From: Stenotrophomonas maltophilia | GTDB lineage: Bacteria > Pseudomonadota > Gammaproteobacteria > Xanthomonadales > Xanthomonadaceae | Reading direction: 5' to 3' | DNA: 64,000 nucleotides | NCBI RefSeq assembly: GCF_006970445.1 | Contig: NZ_CP033877.1 | Span: 124,001-188,000 of the forward strand | Part shown: positions 46,781 through 55,003 of the stretch, in pieces | Position numbering within the stretch: position 1 is the first letter of the stretch | How the letters are laid out: every line of letters starts with the position of its first letter | Translations under genes and position numbers: made by a program | Notes under the pieces: model-generated | Seen by the model: the letters and a program-made list of their open reading frames with translations, nothing else | Databases searched by the model: none | Told to the model about the DNA's origin: nothing

Positions 46781-47785
46781 TCACAGCGGTTGCGTTTCCG
46801 CACCTTTTCCAGCGCTACATGCAGGATGCCATCCGCTCGCCTGAAGCACGGTTGCGGCGGTTTCGGGGCGCACATCGAGCAGCGTGGCGATGGCCCGGGA
46901 CCTGTCCGGCGCACGGGAAATGTAGGCGCGGGCGATGCGGTAGCCGATCCAGTATCCGAGATCTCCGCGTCGTGCTTCATCGCCAGCGCCGTTGTACAAC
47001 CACTGCGAAAGATCGGTGCCTGCGCTGTCCTGCACGAACGTACGTTCGAGTGCGCATTCGCGGCCCTGCGTCCAACGACGCAGATGCGCGTTGGCTGGTT
47101 CCCCTGAGATCAGCTCGCCCACGTACTCGGCGCCGCCTTCAAGCAACGTCTGATAGAGCAGGGTGGGCCGCGCAACATCGACGCTCGCACCGGGCTGCTG
47201 TACATGCACGTACTCATGCGCGATCAGGTGTACGAATCGGTCGCCCACGTCGGGCTGCATCCAGTCAGCGTTGCACAGTGCTTCCAGTCCGATCACCACG
47301 CCGTCTTCAGTGGTGACACCGCCGCTGTTTCCCCGACCGACCAGCACGGTGACCGGCGGAAAACGTGCGGAGGGAAGCAGCGTGCCCAACCGATCGAGTG
47401 CCTTGGCAACCCGCTCGCGGATCGCCGGCAATGCCGCTGCACAGGTCCGCGCCCTGGCGAACAACGCCGGCTTGTCCTGGATGGTCCTGGCCAAACGCTC
47501 CATCGAACCGATGCGGCTATCGGTGAAGCTGCGCAATGCATCCGTGCCGGTGTCCAGATAGCCGCGCTGCAGATCTTCGGCACTCGGTTTTCCTCCACTG
47601 GCATCCAGCACGCTGAAGAATCGCGTGACATCGTCTGTCTGAACCACGATGCGCGCAGAAGGTTGGGCGCGCTCGGCGGCGTTGGCTGACAGCTGCATCA
47701 TCGGCAGGACGACCAGCAGCAGCACCCGCACTGCGCGGCGCGCATGGGGCGGAAACAGCAGTGATGCGGCGAACGCGTGCGGCAT
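46781..47785 (-). CDS. Predicted Zn-dependent protease (DUF2268-like), secreted
   Basis: 334 residues. Signal peptide (RRAVRVLLLVVLPMMQLSANA). The zinc motif HEYVH is at residues about 190-194 with a downstream glutamate in LLEGGAEYVGELISGEP, the gluzincin layout of DUF2268. Two cysteines occur in ARTCAAALP and ALCNADWMQ. It is probably a periplasmic peptidase, but activity is unproven and the family has few tested members. It is divergent from the Ax21-family gene with about 160 bases between starts. Confidence 0.75.
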   Translation of the reverse strand: MPHAFAASLLFPPHARRAVRVLLLVVLPMMQLSANAAERAQPSARIVVQTDDVTRFFSVLDASGGKPSAEDLQRGYLDTGTDALRSFTDSRIGSMERLARTIQDKPALFARARTCAAALPAIRERVAKALDRLGTLLPSARFPPVTVLVGRGNSGGVTTEDGVVIGLEALCNADWMQPDVGDRFVHLIAHEYVHVQQPGASVDVARPTLLYQTLLEGGAEYVGELISGEPANAHLRRWTQGRECALERTFVQDSAGTDLSQWLYNGAGDEARRGDLGYWIGYRIARAYISRAPDRSRAIATLLDVRPETAATVLQASGWHPACSAGKGAETQPL

Positions 47786-47841
47786 GTGGAGTTCCCTGAA
47801 CGCCAGCCTTATTTATACACCAGTCAGTTCAATATTCAGGG

Positions 47842-47938
47842 TTGATTAGACCCCCTAACGGATAATTCACACCTGTCGACCGCCTCTTCTCTCTCCCCCT
47901 CCCGGGAGGCGGCCGACGAAACCAAAATAATTAAAGGT
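47842..47938 (+). promoter_or_regulatory. Leader of the Ax21 gene with candidate promoter and hairpin
   Basis: A weak sigma-70-like pair, TTGATT (47842-47847) and TAATTC (47863-47868), precedes a 12-position stem (47875-47886 against 47906-47917, one mismatch) with a pyrimidine-rich loop of TTCTCTCTCCCC type. The ribosome-binding AAAGG is at 47934-47938. A stable 5' hairpin of this kind is typical of abundant outer-membrane protein mRNAs and can stabilise them. The promoter boxes are only suggestive. Confidence 0.4.
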
Positions 47939-47946
47939 GTGTCCCG

Positions 47947-48522
47947 ATGAACAAGAATTCGCTGCTTGCCCTGGGTCTTCTGGCTGCTCTGCCGTTCGCT
48001 GCATCGGCAACCGATGGCCTGTCGTACAACTACGTTGAAGGCGGCTACGTGAACACCGATGCCAAGGGCGGCGACGCCGACGGCTGGAAGGTGAAGGGTT
48101 CCGTGGCGGTGCACCCGAACTTCCACATCTTCGGCGACTACAGCGCGCAGGAGACCGACAAGTTCAAGAATGACGTTGACCAGTGGCGCCTGGGTGTCGG
48201 CTACAACTACGGCATCGCACCGAACACCGACCTGGTGGCTCGCGTTGCGTACCAGAAGTTCGACATGAAGCACGGCCTTGACTTCAACGGTTACTCGACC
48301 GAAGTCGGCGTGCGCACCGCGTTCAACCCGTACGTGGAAGGCTACGTGATGGCCGGCTACGAGGACTACACCAAGAAGCACGGCATCAACCCGGACGGCG
48401 AGTTCTACGGCCGTGTCGGCGCCACCGCCAAGTTCAACCAGAACTGGGGCCTGAGTGGCGAAGTGAAGCTGGCCAAGGCCGGCGACCGCGAGTGGTTCGT
48501 GGGCCCGCGCTTCACCTGGTAA
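47947..48522 (+). CDS. ax21: Ax21-family outer-membrane protein
   Basis: 191 residues. Signal peptide MNKNSLLALGLLAALPFAASA, then an OmpX/OmpW-like 8-strand barrel with alternating aromatic strands (LSYNYVEGGYV, WRLGVGYNYGIAPNTDLVARVAYQKFD, GEFYGRVGATAKFNQNWGLSGEVKLAKAG) and C-terminal VGPRFTW with a terminal aromatic. It matches Ax21 of Xanthomonas and the protein known in S. maltophilia, found in the outer membrane and vesicles. Early claims that it is a quorum signal and the XA21 ligand were withdrawn, so only an outer-membrane role is safe. A terminator follows. Confidence 0.9.
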   Translation: MNKNSLLALGLLAALPFAASATDGLSYNYVEGGYVNTDAKGGDADGWKVKGSVAVHPNFHIFGDYSAQETDKFKNDVDQWRLGVGYNYGIAPNTDLVARVAYQKFDMKHGLDFNGYSTEVGVRTAFNPYVEGYVMAGYEDYTKKHGINPDGEFYGRVGATAKFNQNWGLSGEVKLAKAGDREWFVGPRFTW

Positions 48523-48587
48523 CAAACGCCTGTCGTTAGTGCGTGTTGTGCTGGCGTGTGACTCTCTCTCTCTCCCACACGCCAACC

Positions 48588-48620
48588 GAAGCCCGGCCTC
48601 GCGCCGGGCTTCACTTTTAT
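48588..48620 (+). terminator. Intrinsic terminator after ax21
   Basis: The 10-bp stem GAAGCCCGGC / GCCGGGCTTC (48588-48597 and 48603-48612) has a CTCGC loop and is followed by CACTTTTA. The tract is short, so termination may be partial. Confidence 0.75.
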
Positions 48621-48645
48621 GGGCTGCGTGGCGCGACAATGCGGC

Positions 48646-49413
48646 ATGGGCGACCCTTCCTCTCTCGCAGGTACCGGCACGGCCTACCAGGAGCATTTGG
48701 CACCTGCCCCGCTGCGTGGCCGCTTCGGCCAGCTGTGGCAGAGCCAGCTTCCTGACGATGCTGATGGGCACATCACCGTGCTGCCCGATGGCTGCGTGGA
48801 TATCCTCTGGCGCGACGGTGCGCTGTTCGTCGTCGGCCCTGACCGGGTCGCCGCACATCCGGTGCTTGCACCGGGCGCGCAGGTGCTGGGTGCGCGCTTC
48901 CGGCCTGGGCAGGCGCTGGCCGCGCTGGGCCTGCCGTTGGCCGAGATCATCGGCCAGGCGGTGCCGCTGGCTGATCTGAAGGGTCGATGGGCGCTAGAGG
49001 CTGCGGCTTCCATCGGCGATACCGCGCCTGCGCAGCGCCTGCAGCGGATGGCGCACTGCCTGCAGCCGCACCTCGGGGGCGCGGCGCTCGACAGCCGGTC
49101 ACAGCGGGCGCACGTCCTGTTCCAGGCGCTTGCCAGCGGGCATGCCACGCTGGATGAGCTCGCGGCACGCCTGAGCCTGAGTCCACGCAGCCTGCGGCGC
49201 TTCAGCCAGGTGCAGTTCGGCTACGGGGCCAAGACGCTGGAGCGGATCCTGCGCCTGCAACGCTTCTTGCGGCACAGCCGCGCGCTGCCGCAGCACTCGT
49301 TGGCGATGCTGGCCGCCAATGCCGGCTATGCCGACCAGGCGCATCTCAGCCGCGAGGCGCGCGAGCTTGCCAGCATGACCGCACGGCAGCTGCGCGTGGA
49401 ATGGGGGCGATGA
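48646..49413 (+). CDS. AraC-family transcriptional regulator
   Basis: 255 residues from MGDPSSLAG. The N-terminal ligand-like domain contains VLPDGCVDILWRDGALFVVGPD (a pattern of the DUF6597-type AraC group). The C-terminal double helix-turn-helix shows LDELAARLSLSPRSLRRFSQVQFGYGAKTLERILRLQRFL and HSLAMLAANAGYADQAHLSREAREL. The downstream VOC gene is a likely target because such pairs are common, but no operator was identified. Confidence 0.88.
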   Translation: MGDPSSLAGTGTAYQEHLAPAPLRGRFGQLWQSQLPDDADGHITVLPDGCVDILWRDGALFVVGPDRVAAHPVLAPGAQVLGARFRPGQALAALGLPLAEIIGQAVPLADLKGRWALEAAASIGDTAPAQRLQRMAHCLQPHLGGAALDSRSQRAHVLFQALASGHATLDELAARLSLSPRSLRRFSQVQFGYGAKTLERILRLQRFLRHSRALPQHSLAMLAANAGYADQAHLSREARELASMTARQLRVEWGR

Positions 49414-49481
49414 TGGCCGTTCCGTTCAAGACCGCCGCACCGCGCTGACCGAAGCTGGGGTTCCAACCACGGAGCCACCCC

Positions 49482-49850
49482 ATGAGCCATGCTGCCACCC
49501 ACGATGCCGAACGCCGCATCGACAACATCGAATTCAACGTCGCCGACATCGCCCGCAGCAAACGTTTCTACAGCGAGGTGTTCGGCTGGAACTTCACCGA
49601 CTATGGCCCGGCCTACACCGAGTTCGACGATGGCCGCCTGAAAGGTGGCTTCGTGGCCGACGCACCGGTGCGTGCGCATGGCGGTCCGCTGGTGATCCTG
49701 TACTGCGCGGACCTGGCCGGTGCGCAGCTACGCGTGGTCGCCGCAGGTGGCGAAGTGGTGCAGGCGGTGTTCGCCTTCCCCGGTGGCCGCCGCTTCCACT
49801 TCCGCGATCTGGATGGCTATGAGCTGGCGGTCTGGAGTGACGTGGATTGA
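49482..49850 (+). CDS. VOC-family (glyoxalase/dioxygenase-like) protein
   Basis: 122 residues. One vicinal-oxygen-chelate module: RIDNIEFNVADIARSKRFYSEVFGWNFTDYGPAYTEF and FPGGRRFHFRDLDGYELAVWSD, the usual start and end. It would need to dimerise for a full site. The His/Glu metal ligands are not clearly in place, so it may bind rather than turn over a small molecule. It lies 68 bases behind the AraC regulator in the same direction. Confidence 0.85.
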   Translation: MSHAATHDAERRIDNIEFNVADIARSKRFYSEVFGWNFTDYGPAYTEFDDGRLKGGFVADAPVRAHGGPLVILYCADLAGAQLRVVAAGGEVVQAVFAFPGGRRFHFRDLDGYELAVWSDVD

Positions 49851-49973
49851 GGTCTTCCGACCTTTGTCGGTGGACGGAACGAGAACCGCTCCGTCCCCGG
49901 TCAGGCGGTTCCGCTATGATCGCCGGCACATCGCCACGGGCGATGCACCCGTCTGAAGCCAGCAGGAACTGCC

Positions 49974-50948
49974 GTGAATTCCCAGCCCGCACCGATCACC
50001 GCCCTCAACCACACGCTCGACAACGAGCCGCAGCAGATCACTGCACCGCTCACCCATTCGGCGGCGTTCCTGGTGCTGAAGGTGAAGGATGACGAGGCGT
50101 CGATCGCCAAGGCGCGCGAGGTGCTGGCCAGCACCGATGACCTGATCAAGAACACCGCCATCCGCGAGATCGAGCGCACCTTCACCTGCAACGTGGCCAT
50201 CGGCCACCGCGTGTGGCAGCCGCTGGTGGGCACCACGCCGCCGCGCGAGCTGGCGCCGTTCCGCGAGATCAAGGGCGCCACCCACACGGCCGTGTCCACG
50301 CCGGGCGACCTGCTTTACCACATCCGCGCGCGCACCATGGACCTGATCGTGGCGTTCGAGCGCAACCTGCTGATGGCCTTCGGCGATGCGGTGGAAACGG
50401 TCGATGATGTGGCCGGCTTCCGCTACTTCGATGGTCGCGACCTGCTCGACTTCGTCGATGGCACCGCCAACCCCGAAGGGCTGTCGCTGCCGGAAGCTAC
50501 CATCGTGGGCGATGAAGACCCCGCACATGCCGGCGGTAGCTACGTGGTGGTGCAGAAGTACCTGCACAACCTCGATGCCTGGCGCGCACAGAAGACCGAG
50601 GCGCAGGAAGCGATCATCGGCCGCACCAAGCACGACAACATCGAGCTGGACGATGCGCCAGCCGATGCACAGAAATCGCACAAGACGCTGTGCACCATCG
50701 AGGACGCCGACGGCGAGCACGAGATCCTGCGTGACAACATGCCGTTCGCCAACCCGGGCCGTGGCGAATACGGCACCTACTTCATTGGTTACACGCGCCG
50801 CCTGTGGGTGATCGAGACGATGCTCGAGCGCATGTTCATCGGCAATCCCGCGCCGCTGCACGACCGCATCCTCGACTTCTCCACCGCCACCACCGGCGTG
50901 ACCTTCTTCGCGCCCTCGCGCAAGGTGCTGGCCGACCTGGGCGAGTGA
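49974..50948 (+). CDS. DyP-type haem peroxidase
   Basis: 324 residues, GTG start. DyP signatures are seen: the distal loop DLLDFVDGTANPEG (Asp/Arg of the GxxDG-type motif), the region of the proximal haem His around STPGDLLYHIRARTMDL, and an ending DFSTATTGVTFFAPSRKVLADLGE. It oxidises dyes or unknown substrates with H2O2; it has no Tat signal, so it should be cytoplasmic (YfeX-like) or encapsulated. No encapsulin gene is adjacent. Confidence 0.92.
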   Translation: MNSQPAPITALNHTLDNEPQQITAPLTHSAAFLVLKVKDDEASIAKAREVLASTDDLIKNTAIREIERTFTCNVAIGHRVWQPLVGTTPPRELAPFREIKGATHTAVSTPGDLLYHIRARTMDLIVAFERNLLMAFGDAVETVDDVAGFRYFDGRDLLDFVDGTANPEGLSLPEATIVGDEDPAHAGGSYVVVQKYLHNLDAWRAQKTEAQEAIIGRTKHDNIELDDAPADAQKSHKTLCTIEDADGEHEILRDNMPFANPGRGEYGTYFIGYTRRLWVIETMLERMFIGNPAPLHDRILDFSTATTGVTFFAPSRKVLADLGE

Positions 50949-50972
50949 TCAACGCATGCACCTGGAGGACGT

Positions 50973-51317
50973 ATGTCTGTCTTGAGAGCCCCATTCCTGG
51001 CGGCATTGTTCATGGGCATCGCCGGCTGCTCGACAGCACCTGGTCTGCTTGAACAAGTACCCGAGTCATTTGGTTCTTCTAAATCGGTACAGCAGGTCAC
51101 CGTGTGCCTGTCCCAAACGTGGACACAGCGCAACAAGGTCGTGCGCGTGCTGCCCACCGAATCCGGGCAGCGCATTGTCATCGACAACCCTGTCAACCAT
51201 GGGGTGATTGCCATTGTCGAGCTTGCCTCTGTACCGGCTGGTACGTCTGCACGCTACTGGAAGGGCGCAGGCCTCACCGGCTGGACTCGTGATGATCTGA
51301 AGGCCTGCCTGGGCTGA
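50973..51317 (+). CDS. Hypothetical lipoprotein
   Basis: 114 residues. Lipoprotein signal ending GIAGCS, then a domain with VTVCLSQTWTQRNKVVRVLPTESGQRIVIDNP and a C-terminal DDLKACLG. Two domain cysteines (VCLS, KACLG) could form a disulfide. It starts 24 bases after the peroxidase stop, so it may be co-transcribed. No family recognised. Confidence 0.7.
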   Translation: MSVLRAPFLAALFMGIAGCSTAPGLLEQVPESFGSSKSVQQVTVCLSQTWTQRNKVVRVLPTESGQRIVIDNPVNHGVIAIVELASVPAGTSARYWKGAGLTGWTRDDLKACLG

Positions 51318-51436
51318 TCGAAGGCAATTCCTCGCAGTCGGGCAAGCTCGAAGCGCCGGGCCATCACCGGCCGCCATCTGCCTGTCATCTAGGGCGCCGA
51401 CCATGGCGCGCTGGATGGGAGTGCAGGAGGCAGGCG

Positions 51437-51856
51437 ATGGTCATGGCAGGGAACAGGACCGGCATGCGCCGCTGGTGGCGGCCACTGGCCGCGTTGTTCG
51501 GTGCGTTGGCACTGGGGAGTGCCAGCGTTTCCGCGCAGGAAGCTCCTGCGCACTGGGTGGCCTATGCCGCCGCCGTGGGCGGCCAGCTGCAGCAGCGCCT
51601 GCAGCAGGAGCAGGACCCGCAGGCGCAGCGTGTACTGGAATGGCTGCAGGCACACCCGGACACGCCCACGCCGCTGCCGGTGAGCGTGTGGATCGCGGCG
51701 GATGGCCGTATCTCGAAACTGGAATTCGACAGCCTGGGTGACGCCCGGGTCGACGCCGACCTGCGCGCGACGCTGCAGGCCGCGCCGCTGCAGGCGGCAC
51801 CGCCGGCCGACATGCGCCAGCCGATGCGGCTGGGCCTGGTGCTGGAGCCGAAGTAG
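51437..51856 (+). CDS. Hypothetical secreted protein, TonB C-terminal-like fold
   Basis: 139 residues, with AGGAGG six bases before the ATG. After a basic start, a signal peptide (LAALFGALALGSASVSA) and a Gln-rich helix, a domain with PVSVWIAADGRISKLEFDSLGDARVDADLRATLQAAPL has the beta-alpha pattern of TonB C-termini. No TonB box or membrane anchor is present, so it is probably a periplasmic relative. Its TAG stop lies inside the GTAG head of a palindromic repeat. Confidence 0.7.
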   Translation: MVMAGNRTGMRRWWRPLAALFGALALGSASVSAQEAPAHWVAYAAAVGGQLQQRLQQEQDPQAQRVLEWLQAHPDTPTPLPVSVWIAADGRISKLEFDSLGDARVDADLRATLQAAPLQAAPPADMRQPMRLGLVLEPK

Positions 51857-51963
51857 ATCCACGCCATGCGTGGATGTGGTGGGTAGATGCCGACCTTGGT
51901 CGGCAGGCGCGCCAACCAAGGTTGGCGACTACCGGTGGCCCAGCCACGCATGGCGTGGCTCTA
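51853..51963. repeat. Cluster of four GTAG-headed palindromes
   Basis: Elements at 51853-51875 (GTAGATCCACGCCATGCGTGGAT) and 51883-51905 (GTAGATGCCGACCTTGGTCGGCA) are in plus orientation. Elements at about 51911-51932 and 51942-51963 read in minus orientation with related hairpins. The gene stop codons at both ends (TAG at 51854 and 51963-51961) are embedded in the elements. Confidence 0.85.
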
Positions 51964-52542
51964 GTGCGTTGCCACCTGTGGCTCGCGCGCGGCCGCGCTC
52001 CATGCGCGCAGGCCGAACACGGCCAGGCCGAGGAAGAACACGTACAGCGCGGCGGTCACGTGCAGTGACTTGAACAGGTACGCACCCACATAGACCACGT
52101 CCACCGCGATCCACACCCACCAGCAGGCCACGTGGCGGCGTGCCTGCCACCATTGCCCGACCAGGCTCAGACCGGTCAGCAGCGCATCCAACCACGGCAG
52201 GGCAGCGTCGGTGAAGCTGTGCATGGCCGCGCCCAGCGCCACGCCACCGCACACGCCGATGGCCAGGTCGCGCAGCAGCTTGCCGCCCGCCAGTGGCACG
52301 ATGCGGATGCTGCCCTCATCGGCGGCATGCTGCCGCCAGTTGAGCCAGCCATAGACCAGGAAGCCGCCGAAGATCACCTGCAACAGCGTGTCCGAGTACA
52401 GCTTGGCCTCGGCGAACACCAGCCCGTACAGCGCCACCGACAGCAGGCCGACCGGCCACGCTGCCAGCCGGCGCCGGGCCATCAGCCAGACGCCGAGGAT
52501 GCTGCACAGCGCGGCGGTCCATTCCAGCATCACGCCGCTCAC
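51961..52542 (-). CDS. pnuT: PnuC/PnuT-family transporter, likely thiamin permease
   Basis: 193 residues, six to seven membrane segments (for example LEWTAALCSILGVWLMARR, WPVGLLSVALYGLVFAEA, WWVWIAVDVVYVGAYLFKSLHVTAALYVFFLGLAVFGL). The order and length match PnuC-type vitamin transporters. The start overlaps the receptor stop as ATGA, so it is translated with the receptor. Since the unit is under a TPP riboswitch, thiamin is the expected substrate (PnuT) rather than nicotinamide riboside (PnuC); this assignment is inferred from regulation. It would move the vitamin across the inner membrane. Confidence 0.88.
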   Translation of the reverse strand: MSGVMLEWTAALCSILGVWLMARRRLAAWPVGLLSVALYGLVFAEAKLYSDTLLQVIFGGFLVYGWLNWRQHAADEGSIRIVPLAGGKLLRDLAIGVCGGVALGAAMHSFTDAALPWLDALLTGLSLVGQWWQARRHVACWWVWIAVDVVYVGAYLFKSLHVTAALYVFFLGLAVFGLRAWSAAAREPQVATH

Positions 52543-54728
52543 AGTGCGAACGTCACCGACAGGCGGGCCTGTCGTGGTGCGCCGGGGAACAGGTAGTAGT
52601 CACCGCCGCTGCTGCCGGTATCGCGCCAGTAGAAGCGGTTGAACACGTTGTCCACCGACAGGTTCCAGGTCACCGCACGCTCGTGCAGGCGATGCTGGAA
52701 GCGCAGGCCAGCATCGAACACCGAGTAGTCCGGTGCGCGTACGCCACCGTCGGCGCGTGCCACGTTGGCACCGGCATAGCGCCAGCCGCCGGTCACATCC
52801 AGGCCCTGCACGAACGGCAGCGCGTAGGCCACGTGCACGCTGGCACGCACCTTCGGCACATTCACCAACTGATGGCCTTCATAGGCCGGTGTGCCGGTGT
52901 CGCGCGCGCGCGCCTGCAGCACGCTGGCGCTGGCCACGATCTGCAGCGCATCGGTCAGCTGCCCGTTGGCAGTCAGCTCCAGGCCGGTGTGGGTCTGTGT
53001 GCCTTCCTCGACGAAGGTGTAGCCGACGTCGCTGCTGTCGGGCTTGGCGTACTGGTACGGCTGCGAAATGCGGAACACGGCTGCGCCCAGGCTCAGCGCC
53101 TCGACCGGCACGTACTTCACGCCCACTTCCAGCTGGCGCGACTGCACCGACGGCAGGAAGGTGTCGGCATTGCTGGTCCAGAACGGCGCTTCCTGGCCCA
53201 GCGAGATGCCGCGCACATAGCTGGCATAGGCGTTGAGCTGGTCGGTGGCCTTCCACACCAGCGCGGTCTGCGGCAGGAAGCGCGACAGGCGGCTGTGCCG
53301 CTGCGGGATGCCGCGCTTGTCGTAGGCGCGCTCGTCCAGGCGCACGAAGCGGCCACCGGCCAGCCACTGCCAGTCATCGCCGAAGCTCATCCGGTCCAAC
53401 GCGAAGAACGCGGTCTGGCGGCTGTCCAGGCGCCGAGCGGACGGCCCCGGCATTTTCGGCGAGGGCTCGAACACCGGCACCTGTGCGTCGTGGATGTTGG
53501 TGGTGCCGACGTACTCGTTGACGCTCGGGCGCTTGTCCACGGTGCGGCGGAAGTAGTCGGCACCAACGGTCAGCTGGTGGCCGACGCTGCCGGTCTCGAA
53601 GTGGCCGCGCAGCTCCGCACGGGCCTGCTGGTTGCGGCGGGTATCGTCCGGGCTGCGGTAGTCGTAGACATCGTAGTCGCCGTTGGGCGCGAAGTAGTTG
53701 CCCGGTACGCTGCCATCGGCGCACTGCGCGGCGTAGTAGCAGCCATAGGCGAAGGCGACGTTGTCATCGATCACCGAGCGGCTGTGGCCGACCGAGACAC
53801 GCGACTGCCAGGCGTCATTGAATTCGTAGGTGTGCAGGGCGGTGATATTGGTGCTGGCGATATCCACCGGGCGCTGCCACGGCTGGTAGCCCAGCAGGTG
53901 TTCGCGGTCGACGCCGCGCGGCAGTTCGCGTGCGCCCAGCAGCTGGTAGCCGGACACCGAACGCTGCGAGCTGGTCTGGTAGTTGGCATCCACCTCCAGC
54001 TTGCCGCGCTCGCCGATCAGCCAGTCGGCGGCCAGCGAATAGAAATTGCGGCGGCCATCGGCGTGCTCGACATAGGAATTGCTGGAATCCCATGCGGCAT
54101 TCAGGCGCAGGCCGAAACGCGGGGTGATCCAGTGGCCGACGTCGACAGCGACGTAGCGCGAGCCTTCCGAATCGGTGCCGAGCGTGGCGGTGCGCACTTC
54201 GGCCGGGCGCTTGCCGATGTAGTTGATGATCCCGCCGGGTGCCATCACGCCTGCGGCCAGGCCGGCTTCACCCTTGAGGATCTCCACCGACTGCACGTTC
54301 TCCAACGCCAGGCGCTGTTCGCCGGCGATGGACAGGCCGTTGAAGCGGTAGCCGGTGGCGGCGTCCAGTGCGAAGCCGCGGATGGCGATGTTCTGGTAGT
54401 AGCCCACCGGCGCATAGGCATCCCCCAGCGAGGCATCGTTGCTGGCCAGCTCGGACAGCGAACGCACCTGGCGGCGGTCGAGGTAGTCGCGCTCGAGCAC
54501 GTTCACCGACGCCGGCGTGTCCTTCCAGCTGCCGCCACCGAAGGCGTTCACGCGCGAGGTATCGGCCTTCGGTTTGCCGGCCTCCACGCGCACCGCCGCC
54601 AGTTCGGTCGGCGAGCGTTCGGCGCCTGTGGCAGCCGCATCGGTGGTGGCCTCGGCCTCGCTGGCATGCAGCGGCAGCGCGGCGCAGAGGGCGAGGGAGA
54701 GCAGGGTGGGGCGCAGGCAGCGGTTCAT
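52539..54728 (-). CDS. TonB-dependent outer-membrane receptor, likely thiamin uptake
   Basis: 729 residues, start ATG 54728 (MNRCLRPTLL). Signal peptide ends LPLHASEA; then a TonB-box-like stretch, plug (about 70-215: TPASVNVLERDYLDRRQ, IAIRGFALDAATGYRFNG, VEILKGEAGLAAGVMAPGGIINYIGKRP), and a 22-strand barrel ending VTFAL. By sequence it resembles ferrisiderophore receptors. The TPP riboswitch in its leader and the coupled PnuT-like permease point to thiamin or a thiamin derivative as the cargo. An in-frame extension to 54812 runs into the riboswitch and is rejected. Confidence 0.93.
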   Translation of the reverse strand: MNRCLRPTLLSLALCAALPLHASEAEATTDAAATGAERSPTELAAVRVEAGKPKADTSRVNAFGGGSWKDTPASVNVLERDYLDRRQVRSLSELASNDASLGDAYAPVGYYQNIAIRGFALDAATGYRFNGLSIAGEQRLALENVQSVEILKGEAGLAAGVMAPGGIINYIGKRPAEVRTATLGTDSEGSRYVAVDVGHWITPRFGLRLNAAWDSSNSYVEHADGRRNFYSLAADWLIGERGKLEVDANYQTSSQRSVSGYQLLGARELPRGVDREHLLGYQPWQRPVDIASTNITALHTYEFNDAWQSRVSVGHSRSVIDDNVAFAYGCYYAAQCADGSVPGNYFAPNGDYDVYDYRSPDDTRRNQQARAELRGHFETGSVGHQLTVGADYFRRTVDKRPSVNEYVGTTNIHDAQVPVFEPSPKMPGPSARRLDSRQTAFFALDRMSFGDDWQWLAGGRFVRLDERAYDKRGIPQRHSRLSRFLPQTALVWKATDQLNAYASYVRGISLGQEAPFWTSNADTFLPSVQSRQLEVGVKYVPVEALSLGAAVFRISQPYQYAKPDSSDVGYTFVEEGTQTHTGLELTANGQLTDALQIVASASVLQARARDTGTPAYEGHQLVNVPKVRASVHVAYALPFVQGLDVTGGWRYAGANVARADGGVRAPDYSVFDAGLRFQHRLHERAVTWNLSVDNVFNRFYWRDTGSSGGDYYLFPGAPRQARLSVTFAL

Positions 54729-54807
54729 TCGGTTCGTCTTCGGACAACAAGGGAGACGAAGCGACGGCGCGCAGGTGCACCGGCCCATGATGGGGGTGTG
54801 GCTGCGG

Positions 54808-54890
54808 CTCAAAGCTCCCTACGCCGGTGCAAACCGGATCAGGTTCCAAGGGACTCTCTCAGCCTGGCAGATCCAGGCACCCCCGCTTCA
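54808..54890 (-). ncRNA. TPP riboswitch (THI element)
   Basis: Minus-strand consensus is clear: GGGGGTGCC near the start, then GGCTGAGAGAG (the thi-box core), CCTGATCCGGTTTGCACCGGCGTAGGGAGC at the end. It ends about 80 bases before the receptor start, room for an expression platform that would mask the ribosome-binding site or terminate transcription when TPP binds. It switches off the receptor and permease when thiamin pyrophosphate is plentiful. Confidence 0.95.
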
Positions 54891-54946
54891 GGTGACCATT
54901 TCACTACAAATGGTACGGATTTGCGAGCCGGTGTCCTTCAGGCTGC

Positions 54947-54985
54947 GGGGTCAGATCCCGTTCCGCAGGAAAGGGATCTGACCCC
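54947..54985. repeat. Palindromic GGGGTCAGATCCC...GGGATCTGACCCC element
   Basis: A nearly perfect 13-bp inverted repeat around TTCC/GGAA, the same family as at 21440-21479. It lies between the kinase stop and the riboswitch, where it could also stop transcription from the kinase gene. Confidence 0.78.
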
Positions 54986-55003
54986 AACGGGGCGCCAAGC
55001 GGG

